Assembly (NCBI GenBank): GCA_022772585.1
Contig: JALEZN010000128.1
Coordinates: 1 to 54,390 of the forward strand
Direction: 5' to 3'
Length of the DNA stretch: 54,390 nucleotides
DNA from: Clostridiales bacterium
Lineage (GTDB): Bacteria; Bacillota; Clostridia; Oscillospirales; Oscillospiraceae
Of the stretch, positions 9,025 through 17,306 are shown in pieces. Position numbers and translations under genes: made by a program. The notes under the pieces were generated by a model. It worked only from the letters and a program-made list of their open reading frames with translations, searched no databases and was not told where the DNA came from. Position 1 is the stretch's first letter. Each line of letters opens with the position of its first letter.

Positions 9025-9648
9025 TTACACTTCGCTGTACACGTCGCTGACCAGATGGATACGGTTGCGGGTGCGGCAGCTCTCAGCGGTCAGGATGGAG
9101 ATGATCTCGGCCGCCGCCTCAGATACCTTATCGTTGACCACCATGTAGTCGTAGTTGGGGATCTGCCGGTACTCTTCCCGGGCCTTCTGCAGCCGGCCCT
9201 GGATCACGTCCTCCTGGTCGGTGGCCCGGCGGTGGAGACGGCGGGAGAGCTCCTCAAAAGAGGGCGGTATGATAAAGATGAGCACCGCGTCAGGGCATTT
9301 GGACCGGACGGTGGCCGCGCCTTGGACCTCGATGTCCAGCAGCACGTCGATACCGGCATTCAGCTTGTCCTGAATGACTTTCAGCGATGTGCCATAGTAA
9401 TTACTGACATACTCAGTATATTCCAGAAGTTCGTCCCGGGCGATCATGCCCTCAAACTCCTCCCGGGAGACAAAATTGTAATTCACACCGTGGGCCTCGC
9501 CTACCCGGGGCTGCCGGGTGGTAAAGGAGACCGAGAAATAGATGTCGCTCCGCTCGCTGAGAAGCTCGGCGATCACGGTGCTTTTGCCCACGCCGGACGG
9601 TCCGGAGAGCACGATGAGCTGGCCCTTGGTCTTTTTCTTTCGTATCAT
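9025..9648 (-). CDS. gmk: Guanylate kinase
   Basis: Converts GMP to GDP in nucleotide metabolism, and so feeds GTP, (p)ppGpp and c-di-AMP/GMP pools. The 207-residue length is typical. The P-loop is [10 protein letters not shown] near residue 16. The GMP-binding region [19 protein letters not shown] and the lid region around RLHRRATD are present. Its ATG overlaps the remA stop by 4 nt. The order yicC-remA-gmk-rpoZ matches that of Bacillus and many Clostridia. Confidence 0.97.
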   Translation of the reverse strand: MIRKKKTKGQLIVLSGPSGVGKSTVIAELLSERSDIYFSVSFTTRQPRVGEAHGVNYNFVSREEFEGMIARDELLEYTEYVSNYYGTSLKVIQDKLNAGIDVLLDIEVQGAATVRSKCPDAVLIFIIPPSFEELSRRLHRRATDQEDVIQGRLQKAREEYRQIPNYDYMVVNDKVSEAAAEIISILTAESCRTRNRIHLVSDVYSEV

Positions 9649-9914
9649 TCCAGTTCCTCCTCCGGCTCCGGCGGGAGCTCTTTTCCGGCAAGGCGGCCCG
9701 CCACGGTCTCAGGCTGAAGAGCCGAGAGCACGATGTGGTCGCTGTCCATGATGAGCACCGCACGGGTCCGGCGGCCATAGGTGGCGTCCACCAGACAGCC
9801 CCGGTCCCTGGCCTCCTGCACCATGCGCTTGATGGGGGCCGACTCCGGGCTGACAATGGCGATGAGCCGGCCGGCGGAAACCATATTGCCAAAGCCGATA
9901 TTGATCAGTTTCAT
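9645..9914 (-). CDS. remA: Extracellular matrix regulator RemA (DUF370)
   Basis: An 89-residue DNA-binding protein of the RemA/DUF370 family. In Bacillus subtilis RemA activates biofilm-matrix and osmoprotection genes. The conserved N-terminus [20 protein letters not shown] and the segment [17 protein letters not shown] are both present. CGGAGG lies 7 bases before the ATG. The C-terminal tail, rich in Glu and Pro, extends a little past the usual domain. The target genes here are unknown. Confidence 0.93.
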   Translation of the reverse strand: MKLINIGFGNMVSAGRLIAIVSPESAPIKRMVQEARDRGCLVDATYGRRTRAVLIMDSDHIVLSALQPETVAGRLAGKELPPEPEEELE

Positions 9915-9929
9915 CCTGCAGCCTCCGGA

Positions 9930-10808
9930 TCACTCAATATTCTGGATCTGCTCGCGGATCTTTTCGATCTCGCCTTTGATGTCCACCACATAGCGGGCGG
10001 TCTCGATATCGCTGCATTTGGAGCCGATGGTGTTGGCCTCCCGGTTGAACTCCTGGATCAGGAAATCCAGCTTCCGGCCCACGGGGCCGCCGCCGGCGAG
10101 CATATGCTCCAGCTGGGACAGGTGGCTGCGCAGACGGACGGTCTCCTCGTCCACCGCCACCTTGTCGGCAAAGATGGCCGCCTCCGTGAGGATACGGCTG
10201 GCATCGATCTGGGTGTTCTGGAGCACCTCGGTCATCTTGGCCTCCAGCCGGGCACGGTAGTCGGCCACAATGCCGGGGGCGCGCTCCTCCACCTTGCCGG
10301 TGAGCCCTGCGATCACGGCGGCACGGCTGCGCACATCCTGTACCAGCTTCTCGCCTTCCCGGAGGCGCATGGCGTCAAAATCCTGTAGGGCCATCTCCAG
10401 CACGGAGCAGATGTCTCCGGACATGACTTCCAGGTCCTCCTGGGTCTTTTCCACCAGGAACACGTCGGGGAACCGGGAGAGCATGGAGACTGAGATATCA
10501 TCCTTCAGGCCGTAGGCGTCCCGCAGAGCACACAGGGCGTTATAGTATCCGTCTGCCATAGGCCGGTTGAGCGAGATGCTCACATCCCCGTTTTCCGACG
10601 GACCGATGGAGACGAACACATCCACCTTTCCCCGGGAGATGTGGGCCTGAACCATGCTTTTGATCGCGTCCTCCGCAAATACGTAGATGCGGGGCAGTTT
10701 GACGGTGCAGTCCAGATAGCGGTTGTTCACCGAGCGCAGCTCCACCGTGATGGCGCGGCCGTGGAGCACAGCTTCTCCCCTGCCGTAGCCGGTCATACTC
10801 TTGATCAA
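9930..10808 (-). CDS. yicC: YicC-family endoribonuclease (TTG start)
   Basis: About 292 residues of the YicC/YloC family; recent work assigns members an endoribonuclease role. The family N-terminus IKSMTGYGRGEA and the C-terminal EFNREANTIGSKC signature are both present. An ATG lies at 10823, but the TTG at 10808 is the better start: it gives the family-typical MIKSMTGYG and has AGGGG seven bases upstream, while the ATG has only a weak AAGAGA. It is the first gene of the yicC-remA-gmk-rpoZ unit, with a promoter just upstream. Confidence 0.92.
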   Translation of the reverse strand: MIKSMTGYGRGEAVLHGRAITVELRSVNNRYLDCTVKLPRIYVFAEDAIKSMVQAHISRGKVDVFVSIGPSENGDVSISLNRPMADGYYNALCALRDAYGLKDDISVSMLSRFPDVFLVEKTQEDLEVMSGDICSVLEMALQDFDAMRLREGEKLVQDVRSRAAVIAGLTGKVEERAPGIVADYRARLEAKMTEVLQNTQIDASRILTEAAIFADKVAVDEETVRLRSHLSQLEHMLAGGGPVGRKLDFLIQEFNREANTIGSKCSDIETARYVVDIKGEIEKIREQIQNIE

Positions 10809-10872
10809 AGAGCGTCCCCTCATTTCTCTTCAGAATAGGTCTGAACCATCCTCAGACCGAGGTCATCTAATT

Positions 10873-10901
10873 ATTATACCATGCTTTTTCCTGTTTGAAA
10901 A
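10873..10901 (-). promoter_or_regulatory. Sigma-A-like promoter for the yicC unit
   Basis: On the minus strand a perfect TATAAT is preceded by TTTTCA with a 17-bp spacer, about 65 bp before the yicC TTG. It lies just after the stop of the preceding membrane-protein gene and opens the yicC-remA-gmk-rpoZ unit. Confidence 0.65.
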
Positions 10902-10905
10902 GGGA

Positions 10906-11436
10906 TCATTTCCGAAGGTTGCGGTCGATCCGCGCGATATAGAACGCGATCACCTGTGAAAACCCGGCGTCGTAAAGCACAAACACCAGGTTTCCGGCCA
11001 GATATACCAGCCAGCTCCGGTCCAACGCCCCCGGCAGCATGGGAGCGATCAGGCCCCGAAGGCCGAACCAGAGCACCGTCAGCGCCAGATTGAAAAAGCC
11101 CAGCTTGCAGAAAAGGCCCGCCCACCGGGAGCGAAGGCGTTCGGCCAGGGATTTCACCACGGAATAGGGACCGAAGAAGAGCAGATAGAGCACCGCGCAG
11201 CTCTTGTTGGGCGAGAGCAGGAGTCCCAGAACTCCGGCTGCGGCGCAGCAGAGCAGACCGGAGCGGGGCCCGCCGCAGGAAACCACCGCCGCGGCCGGCA
11301 CCAGCCCGGCCAGGGCGGTAAGACCCAGCCGCCCGGAAGGAGCGGCAGCGGCCAGATACAGGAGGGCCAGCGACAAAGCCGCAAGCACCGCAGTCAGGGC
11401 GGTCCTTCCGGTCCCTCCGGACGATACGCGGGACAC
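10906..11436 (-). CDS. Conserved membrane protein of unknown function
   Basis: A 176-residue hydrophobic protein with about five predicted membrane segments, for example ALTAVLAALSLALLYLAA, LTALAGLVPAAAVVS, LLCCAAAGVLGLLL and the stretch ending AFYIARIDRNLRK. A polar loop contains GPYSVVKSLAERLRSR. I do not recognise a named family; the topology loosely recalls small ECF-type or DUF2232-like membrane proteins. It starts 3 bp after the J-domain gene stop, so it is almost certainly the last gene of the cdaA-cdaR-rseC-DUF5685-dnaJ-like run. Confidence 0.75.
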   Translation of the reverse strand: MSRVSSGGTGRTALTAVLAALSLALLYLAAAAPSGRLGLTALAGLVPAAAVVSCGGPRSGLLCCAAAGVLGLLLSPNKSCAVLYLLFFGPYSVVKSLAERLRSRWAGLFCKLGFFNLALTVLWFGLRGLIAPMLPGALDRSWLVYLAGNLVFVLYDAGFSQVIAFYIARIDRNLRK

Positions 11437-11439
11437 GGA

Positions 11440-12048
11440 TCAATACCCCCCGCAGCCGCCGCACAGGCAGTTGAGGCAGAGCAGGCTGGTGCAGCAGTCG
11501 CAGGAATCCGCACCGCCGTAAGTGGCATAGGGGCGGTAGGCCTGTCCGCCGTTCTGCATCATGGCCAGGGCCTGACGGTATTCGCCGTTGGTGGGGTCCA
11601 GCCGGCAGGCCATCTGGTAGTGCTGCATAGCCTCGTCCAACCAGCCCTTGCGGTAGGCGATGCTGCCCATCAGAAAATGCCACTCGCCGTTCTGGGCAGG
11701 GGCCGTCCGTAAAAGCTGTTCAGCCCGGCCCAGATCCCCCAGGTTGATGGCCTGACGGGCCTGCTGATACACGCTGCCGCCGCCGGAATAGCTCTGCTGC
11801 CGGGTATAGCCGGCGCTCTGCCCGCCCGTCTGGTAGGAGGCGCCGCCGGTACGGCCCCCGGCGCGCTGCTTGGTGATCTGGTCATAGGCCTCGTTGATCT
11901 GCTTCATCTTCTCCTCTGCCAGATCAGCCAGAGGGTTGTTCTGATAGTTGTCGGGGTGATATTTGCGGGCCAGCTCCCGGTAGGCTTTTTTCACCTCAGC
12001 GTCGCTGGCGCTGGGATCCACGCCCAGCACCTGGTAAGGATCGGTCAT
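11440..12048 (-). CDS. J-domain protein with TPR-like region and Cys-rich tail
   Basis: A 202-residue co-chaperone-like protein. Residues 1-70 are a J domain ([20 protein letters not shown]) with an intact HPD motif in [11 protein letters not shown], needed to stimulate Hsp70 ATPase. A Gly/Ser/Gln-rich linker follows. Residues about 115-175 look like one or two TPR repeats ([30 protein letters not shown]). The C-terminus ends in a dense cysteine tail, [19 protein letters not shown], with seven Cys. This is not canonical DnaJ, which has a zinc finger and is larger. Its start overlaps the DUF5685 stop by 4 nt. Confidence 0.88.
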   Translation of the reverse strand: MTDPYQVLGVDPSASDAEVKKAYRELARKYHPDNYQNNPLADLAEEKMKQINEAYDQITKQRAGGRTGGASYQTGGQSAGYTRQQSYSGGGSVYQQARQAINLGDLGRAEQLLRTAPAQNGEWHFLMGSIAYRKGWLDEAMQHYQMACRLDPTNGEYRQALAMMQNGGQAYRPYATYGGADSCDCCTSLLCLNCLCGGCGGY

Positions 12049-12920
12049 AGGTCCATTCTCCTGTTATGCTTCATTTTCTTCCGGGTTCCGTCAAATACCA
12101 TACGCTCCACTGCCGGAAGACCCAGATAGACGATATTTTCCAGAATACCCCGCCAGGCACCGCGGTCCAGCAGCTCCAGAGCGGAGGCGGCCAGATTGCG
12201 GGAGTGGCACAGGGTGATCCGTACATCCTCGCGGTGCGCTGCCGCTCCGTCGGGAAAACGGGCCGCCAACGGATTGTAGTTTCCCTGCTCCAGATCCTCC
12301 TCCAGGTCGTCCCAGGCGTCCACCAGATAGATCCAGCGTCCCACATGGTAGAGCAGCTGCTCCACCGCCCGGTCCTGTCCGCTGTTCCCGGTGGCCGGGG
12401 CGGCGGCACTGAGGAGACAGGCAAAGGCGTCGGCCGGCCGGTCCAGTGAGGGACAGTTCTCTTCCTCCAACTGGTGGAGCCGGGCAAGGCAGTCCTCCAC
12501 CGTGCGGGCGTATTCGGGCCGGGCCCGGGCAGCCCGCCGGTAAGCGGGGGTGAGCAGCAGGACCAGCAGGCGGGCGCCCTGCCGTTTCCAGAAGCTTCCG
12601 TCCAAAATGCCGTCCCGCAGCTTCCAATAGGTCAGGATCACGCTTTCATCAGCCGCCAGATCCATACCCGGGTGGACGGCGGTGCAGTCCCGCTTCCGGC
12701 ACCACAGCCGGGCCGGGCAGCGGCACCGGGACAGCTCCGGCCGGGGGTCCGGCGGCAGCAGCAGCATGGCAAGAAAGGTGAAGTCGTAATTGAGAAACAT
12801 CCGGGCCGCCAGTCCCATGCGCCGCCCCATGGTGTCGCACACGCCGCAGTAGGCCGCCCGGTAGTACTTCCATTCCTTCACCTTCAGCTCGTCCCGCACC
12901 GGTCTCACATATCCGAACAT
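12045..12920 (-). CDS. DUF5685 family protein (Cys-rich, function unknown)
   Basis: A 291-residue protein of the DUF5685 family, which is common in Clostridia and has no assigned function. The N-terminus [20 protein letters not shown] leads into a Cys pair [14 protein letters not shown] second Cys cluster ([16 protein letters not shown]) lies near residues 67-82. These cysteines could bind metal, but that is inference. The C-terminal two-thirds is helical and resembles polyprenyl-synthase-like or scaffold proteins only loosely. It sits 2 bp after the RseC-like gene and overlaps the J-domain gene by 4 nt. Confidence 0.85.
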   Translation of the reverse strand: MFGYVRPVRDELKVKEWKYYRAAYCGVCDTMGRRMGLAARMFLNYDFTFLAMLLLPPDPRPELSRCRCPARLWCRKRDCTAVHPGMDLAADESVILTYWKLRDGILDGSFWKRQGARLLVLLLTPAYRRAARARPEYARTVEDCLARLHQLEEENCPSLDRPADAFACLLSAAAPATGNSGQDRAVEQLLYHVGRWIYLVDAWDDLEEDLEQGNYNPLAARFPDGAAAHREDVRITLCHSRNLAASALELLDRGAWRGILENIVYLGLPAVERMVFDGTRKKMKHNRRMDL

Positions 12921-12922
12921 GG

Positions 12923-13348
12923 TCAGGGTTTCAGGACGTCGGTGATGCGGAAGGAAGTCAGACGGCGGCGCTTGACCACGCCGTTGACGAACACGGCCAA
13001 GGCCACGCCCATGGCGAAGCCCAGGACGCCCAAGGCCACAGCGATACTGTCGGTATGGGCCAGGTACTGCCCGATGAAATAGAGTACGAAAAAGAGAAGT
13101 ATCGGCACCATATAGACCACCGCGGCGATCCCCAGGATCTGGCTGGATTCGCTCTCCACCCGCACCAGGTCACCGGGCACCGCGCCCACATAATTGGACG
13201 CAGCGGCCTTCACTTCTGTCTGGACCAGCATCTCGCTGCAGCCTCCGCCGCATTTGGAGCAGTCATGCCCACAGGCACTCTTGCGCTGTACCGCGATCTC
13301 GGCCACATGGGGATTGATCAGTCTGGTTACTTTTGCGATCTGTTCCAT
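12923..13348 (-). CDS. RseC/MucC-family protein (SoxR-reducing/sigma-E regulator family)
   Basis: A 141-residue membrane protein. The N-terminal part carries the RseC-family Cys cluster in SACGHDCSKCGGGCSEM (C-x3-C-x2-C-x3-C). Two hydrophobic helices follow (around ILGIAAVVYMVPILLFFVLYF and SIAVALGVLGFAMGVALAVF). RseC proteins in proteobacteria affect SoxR reduction and sigma-E; in Clostridia the role is not known. I chose the ATG at 13348, which has GAGGTG immediately upstream, over a GTG at 13354 that lies inside that site. A strong hairpin separates it from cdaR. Confidence 0.85.
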   Translation of the reverse strand: MEQIAKVTRLINPHVAEIAVQRKSACGHDCSKCGGGCSEMLVQTEVKAAASNYVGAVPGDLVRVESESSQILGIAAVVYMVPILLFFVLYFIGQYLAHTDSIAVALGVLGFAMGVALAVFVNGVVKRRRLTSFRITDVLKP

Positions 13349-13362
13349 AAACACCTCGTGTA

Positions 13363-13392
13363 CCGGGTCCGGGCCGAACGGCCCGGACCCGG
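13363..13392 (-). other. Strong GC hairpin between cdaR and the RseC-like gene
   Basis: A perfect 13-bp inverted repeat (CCGGGTCCGGGCC with GGCCCGGACCCGG) with a 4-nt loop begins 5 bp after the cdaR stop and ends 7 bp before the Shine-Dalgarno site of the next gene. There is no T run, so it is not a standard terminator. It could stabilise the cdaA-cdaR mRNA end or lower translation of the downstream genes. Confidence 0.6.
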
Positions 13393-13397
13393 ATCAA

Positions 13398-14648
13398 TCA
13401 TCCGTTGCGTTTGATATTGACGACGATGTTGTAGTCGCCGCCGACCACGCCCACATCGCTGCTGCCGTTCAGGTATACCTTGACGGGGATGGTCTGATTT
13501 CCTGAGGCGGCCCCTTTCAGATCGGCCACGATGCTGATCTGAGAGGGGATCACGGCATTGACGGCCTCCTCTTCTCCCCGGATCTGGACCAGGCGGGACT
13601 GGGTCACAGGCTGTACGGTGCAGCCCTCCGGCTGGTTGATGAACTCAATGTTGTCCACCTCCAGGGTCCGGGTGGTCAGACCGCTGATCTTCACAGTGAC
13701 GGTAGCCTCAGTAATGCCGCTCACGTTCTCCAGTGAGGTGTTGAGCTGGATGGGGAAGGTGAAGGTGTCCTGGCTGAACACCTTGTAGAGCTCCACCTGG
13801 CCCAGGGACAGCTCCTTGATTCCGTCCAGAGCCTCCTCGCTGCCCGAGACCATGATGCTCCTGGGCTCGATCTCGACGCGGGCATTGGACTCCCGGGCGC
13901 CGCCGCCCTCCACGATTTCCACCGTGAGGGGGACCTCCTTCAGCTTGACCACGGGCAGAGTCACGTAGGCAGAGTCCACATTGGTCTCCAGCTTGAGAGC
14001 TTTGGTATCCAGTATCGAGCCGTCAAAGCCCACCAGCTGGATGGGCCGCTCACCGCTGTAGGTCTCCTGGAGCTCGTCCTCCTGTGAGACCACCACCTGG
14101 GCGTAATCCACCAGCTTCACGGCATCCTCTTCGCCGCTGACCGTGACAGCGCCGGGGGTGATGGAGAATTCGCCGGCCTGGAAGCCCTCGGCCACCTCAC
14201 CGTTGAACACGCCCCGCACTTCTATCTCCCGGTCGCTGCGGCGGGCTACTGTGTATTTGATGTTCTGGTCGCCGGAGGCACTGACAATGCTCACACTGCT
14301 GATGCTGGCGCGGGAAATGTTGGAGGGGTAGATGATGCTGCTGTAGCCGGAGGACTGGCTGCCCGGTCCGGTGATGTTGGATACATCTACGGTCACACTG
14401 ATGTTGTCTTTGCTCAACTTGGTGAGCACTTTCCACGGGGCCCGGATCTTCAGTGTCACCTTCTGCTCGGCGCCGTCGGTGATCATCAGCCCCCGCTCCT
14501 CCAGACGCTCCACACCGGTAAAGACCACAGGAACGCTGTATGTGCTCTCGTCCTCCTGATTCAGGTCGCTGCCTACATAGAGCCACAAAAAGATGGCCAG
14601 CAGCACGGACAGGGCGATATAGAGCGCTTTATTTTCCTTCTTCTCCAT
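13398..14648 (-). CDS. cdaR: CdaR, YbbR-domain regulator of diadenylate cyclase
   Basis: A 416-residue membrane-anchored extracytoplasmic protein that binds and modulates CdaA. A single N-terminal helix (ALYIALSVLLAIFLWLYVGS) is followed by several YbbR repeats, seen as recurring beta-rich stretches such as PVVFTGVERLEERGLM, FNGEVAEGFQAGEFSI and LTVEIVEGGGARESNARVEI. The B. subtilis protein has four such repeats and is slightly longer. GGGAGG lies eight bases before the ATG. The start overlaps the end of cdaA by 20 bp. Confidence 0.93.
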   Translation of the reverse strand: MEKKENKALYIALSVLLAIFLWLYVGSDLNQEDESTYSVPVVFTGVERLEERGLMITDGAEQKVTLKIRAPWKVLTKLSKDNISVTVDVSNITGPGSQSSGYSSIIYPSNISRASISSVSIVSASGDQNIKYTVARRSDREIEVRGVFNGEVAEGFQAGEFSITPGAVTVSGEEDAVKLVDYAQVVVSQEDELQETYSGERPIQLVGFDGSILDTKALKLETNVDSAYVTLPVVKLKEVPLTVEIVEGGGARESNARVEIEPRSIMVSGSEEALDGIKELSLGQVELYKVFSQDTFTFPIQLNTSLENVSGITEATVTVKISGLTTRTLEVDNIEFINQPEGCTVQPVTQSRLVQIRGEEEAVNAVIPSQISIVADLKGAASGNQTIPVKVYLNGSSDVGVVGGDYNIVVNIKRNG

Positions 14649-15513
14649 CGCCGTTACCTCCCTTCCGTCCTCTGATCAGTCCGAACAGCCTGAACTTCTG
14701 GCTGTCCGTTTCTTCCTTCAGGGGCATCAGCTCATTGCGCAGCAGGCGGTCCAGGGTCTCAGGGGCCAGATGCCGTTTCAGCATGCCGCCCACCGCCACC
14801 GAGATGGAACCGGTCTCCTCCGAGACGATGGCTACCACCGCGTCGGAATGTTCGCTGGCGCCGATGCCGGCCCGGTGCCGCATACCCAGATCCCGGGAGA
14901 GGTTCACGTTTCCTGACAGGGGGAGCACGCAGCCTGCGCCCACAATGCGCCCGTTGCGGACGATGACCGCACCGTCATGGAGGGGCGCCTTGTTCCAGAA
15001 CAGGTTTTTCAGCAGCTCGCTGCTCACCGAGCAGTCCAGCGCGGTGCCGGTCTTGATGGCATCGTCGAAAAGGTTCTTCCGCTCAAAGACCATCAGCGCG
15101 CCGGTCTTGCTCTTGGACAGAGCGGCATAGGCCTCCACAGTCTGCTGGATGGCGTGTTCGATCTCATCCGGTGCTTCCGTGTGGGCGAACACGTCGCCAA
15201 GGCGGCTGCTGCCCATCTGCTCCAGAAATTTGCGAATCTCCGGCTGGAACAGGATGACAAGTGCCAGAACACCCCATTCCACCATTTTCCCAAGGAAAAA
15301 ATTGACGGTACTCAGCTGCAGCAGTGATGAGGCCCACAGAGCCGCAAGAATGAGCATAACGCCCTTGGCTACCTGCCCGGAGCTGCTCCGCCGTACCAGA
15401 AGGATCAGCTTGTAGATGATGAAGGCCATGATACCGATGTCAATGATATCGGTAATATGCACCAGTCGAAGATAATTCAGGAACCACTGCAAAAACTGAT
15501 AGATATGTTCCAT
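14629..15513 (-). CDS. cdaA: Diadenylate cyclase CdaA
   Basis: Membrane enzyme that makes cyclic di-AMP, which controls potassium and osmotic balance and cell-wall homeostasis. At 294 residues it has three N-terminal membrane helices (MEHIYQFLQWF, IIDIGIMAFIIYKLILLV, GVMLILAALWASSLL), then the DAC domain with the two signature motifs, LHDGAVIV (DGA) and MRHRAGIGAS (RHR). I chose the ATG at 15513 because the protein then begins at the conserved first helix and GGGGAG lies about 10 bases upstream. The frame stays open to 15633, but that part overlaps the promoter. Confidence 0.95.
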   Translation of the reverse strand: MEHIYQFLQWFLNYLRLVHITDIIDIGIMAFIIYKLILLVRRSSSGQVAKGVMLILAALWASSLLQLSTVNFFLGKMVEWGVLALVILFQPEIRKFLEQMGSSRLGDVFAHTEAPDEIEHAIQQTVEAYAALSKSKTGALMVFERKNLFDDAIKTGTALDCSVSSELLKNLFWNKAPLHDGAVIVRNGRIVGAGCVLPLSGNVNLSRDLGMRHRAGIGASEHSDAVVAIVSEETGSISVAVGGMLKRHLAPETLDRLLRNELMPLKEETDSQKFRLFGLIRGRKGGNGDGEEGK

Positions 15514-15604
15514 TTCCAACGTCTCCCCCATGCGCCCGGAGCTGGGGCAGCCCCGTGTCAGCCGGCATTTCGCAAACGAAATACGTCCACTCTTTAACTC
15601 ATTT

Positions 15605-15633
15605 ATTATACTGGTTTTCCGCTGTATTGGCAA
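15605..15633 (-). promoter_or_regulatory. Sigma-A-like promoter for cdaA-cdaR
   Basis: On the minus strand TTGCCA and a perfect TATAAT are separated by 17 bp, ending about 90 bp before the cdaA start. The following genes run on closely (cdaR, RseC-like, DUF5685, J-domain, membrane protein), so this promoter may drive all six. Confidence 0.75.
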
Positions 15634-15788
15634 TAAGAAAGGAGATTAAACTTCTCTGAACATTTTGTGAATACCCCGGAACGCAGACAGAACCGCGTTT
15701 TGTTCCCGCGAGCCGTCATTCGCCCGGAAGATAAAGCGTCAGACATTGTGCCCGGGATGCCGCGTTCTGTTGCAGGACAGCAATCAGG

Positions 15789-15813
15789 GGCGCGGCGGAT
15801 GCTCCGCCGCGCC
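15789..15813 (-). other. GC hairpin after the class V aminotransferase gene
   Basis: A perfect 11-bp stem (GGCGCGGCGGA/TCCGCCGCGCC) with a TGC loop lies 6 bp past the stop. No T run follows, so it is either a weak terminator or an mRNA-end stabiliser. Confidence 0.5.
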
Positions 15814-15818
15814 TGCTC

Positions 15819-16940
15819 TCATGAAGTAATACGGCCCAGGGCCGCCGCCAGCTGCCGGACCTCGCCCCCGGTATTGAAGACGGAGAAACTGGCGCGCACG
15901 GTTCCGGTATCAAAGGTACCGGCGGTGCGGTGGGCCAGCGGCGCACAATGGAGCCCCGCCCGCACTGCGATATCCCGTCCGGCCAGGGCCTCCCCCACGG
16001 CCTCGCAGTCCATTCCCTCCACCCGGAAGGACAGGACGCCGGCCTGATGGGCCAGAGTGGGCCCGGCGAATACCGTGACCCCCGGCAGGGCGGACAGGCG
16101 CGCGGCCGCCATGGCGGTCAGCCCCTCCTCATGGTCCCGGATCCGCTGGATTCCGGTGCGCTCCAGAAAACGGAGCCCTTCCAGAAGCCCGGCGATCCCC
16201 GCCATGTTGTGGGTACCGGCCTCCAGGCGGTCGGGCAGGAAATCCGGCATCTCCGTCAGCGCCGAGGCACTGCCGGTCCCGCCCTCCAGAACGGTGGATA
16301 CCTCCTCCCGGCCGCAGAGCAGCAGGCCGGTGCCCTGGGGGCCGTAGAGCCCCTTGTGCCCGGGCATGGCGATGAAGGCCGCACCCAGCGCCTCCATGGA
16401 TACGGGAAGGACGCCGGCGGACTGGGACGCATCCAGCACAAATGGGACGTTTCGTTCCCGGCAGATCGCCGCGATCCCCTCCACCGGAAGGATATAGCCA
16501 AACACATTGGAAACGTGGGTACAGACTACCGCCGCCGTCCCGGGCGTCACCGCCCGCTCAAACTGCTCCAGCATGGCCTCCGGCTGAAAGAGCGGCGCCT
16601 GAATTGCGGTGGTATTGGCGCCCAGCGCGTTCAGGGGACGGGTCACGGCATTGTGCTCATAGCCCGAGATGACCACCCGGTCCCCCGGCTTCACCAGTGT
16701 TTTGATGGCGATGTTGAGGGCATGTGTGGCATTGAAGGTAAAAATAACACGGCCCGGGTCTTCCATCTCAAACAATTTGGCCGCCAGGCTCCGGCACCGA
16801 AAGGCGGTGTCGGCCGCCAGAGAGGCCGGACGGTGACCGCCCCGGCCGGGTGTGGCCATATGCTGGATGGCGTAAGAAGCCGCCCGCGCCACCGCGGGCG
16901 GCTTCTGGAGAGTGGTGGCCGCACTGTCCAGATAGATCAT
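15819..16940 (-). CDS. Class V aminotransferase, cysteine desulfurase-like
   Basis: A 373-residue PLP enzyme of the cysteine desulfurase-like family (EF2568-like). It starts MIYLDSAATTLQKPPAV and keeps the PLP lysine in IAMPGHKGLYGPQGTGLL. A cysteine in the C-terminal loop, GLHCAPLAHRTAGTF, matches the position of the catalytic Cys of sulfur- or selenium-mobilising members. The start at 16940 has GAGGTG upstream; a longer open frame runs to 17213 but would overlap most of the DUF3343 gene. The ATG overlaps the DUF3343 stop by 4 nt, so the two proteins probably act together in sulfur or selenium handling. Confidence 0.9.
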   Translation of the reverse strand: MIYLDSAATTLQKPPAVARAASYAIQHMATPGRGGHRPASLAADTAFRCRSLAAKLFEMEDPGRVIFTFNATHALNIAIKTLVKPGDRVVISGYEHNAVTRPLNALGANTTAIQAPLFQPEAMLEQFERAVTPGTAAVVCTHVSNVFGYILPVEGIAAICRERNVPFVLDASQSAGVLPVSMEALGAAFIAMPGHKGLYGPQGTGLLLCGREEVSTVLEGGTGSASALTEMPDFLPDRLEAGTHNMAGIAGLLEGLRFLERTGIQRIRDHEEGLTAMAAARLSALPGVTVFAGPTLAHQAGVLSFRVEGMDCEAVGEALAGRDIAVRAGLHCAPLAHRTAGTFDTGTVRASFSVFNTGGEVRQLAAALGRITS

Positions 16941-17191
16941 AGCAGCACCTCTTTGTAGCTTCCGTCGCTGGTCGTTACGAATACGCGCTTGGGGCCCAGC
17001 CCGGCCCGCTTCAGCGCGGCGAGGGCGTTGGCCAAGTTCTGTTCGGAGACCTTGACTGAATAGCCGCACCCTTCCCCGGCAATTGCCTGGGGAGAGCGCA
17101 GGATATGGCCGACGATGCCTGCCCGCTCCAGGGCGGAAGCCGTCCGCTGGGCGTGGGTCAGGGAACGGCACAGGATAAGATAATAGACCAT
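16937..17191 (-). CDS. DUF3343 small protein (putative Se/S carrier-like)
   Basis: An 84-residue protein beginning MVYYLILCRSLTHAQRTASA, matching the DUF3343 family, whose members are suggested to carry sulfur or selenium. Two cysteines are visible: one in LILCRS and one in EGCGYSVKV, the latter at the family's conserved Cys position. The ATG at 17191 has GAGAGGAG about 8 bases upstream; a longer open frame to 17290 overlaps the ispF terminator. It overlaps the class V aminotransferase by 4 nt. The carrier role is known only as a family suggestion. Confidence 0.8.
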   Translation of the reverse strand: MVYYLILCRSLTHAQRTASALERAGIVGHILRSPQAIAGEGCGYSVKVSEQNLANALAALKRAGLGPKRVFVTTSDGSYKEVLL

Positions 17192-17241
17192 GTTGAAACG
17201 CTCCTCTCGCCACAGATTATGCCGCGGACAGGGCGGGTGTG

Positions 17242-17287
17242 CAAAAAAACAGCCTGCGGCGGAAGGAAAAATTCCTCCGCCCCAGGC
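17242..17287 (-). terminator. Rho-independent terminator after ispF
   Basis: An imperfect stem (GCCTG and GCGG-AGGAA arms) with an AT loop is followed on the minus strand by seven T's. It separates ispD-ispF from the DUF3343/aminotransferase pair. Confidence 0.8.
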
Positions 17288-17306
17288 CATCTTTTCTCCC
17301 GCATTC

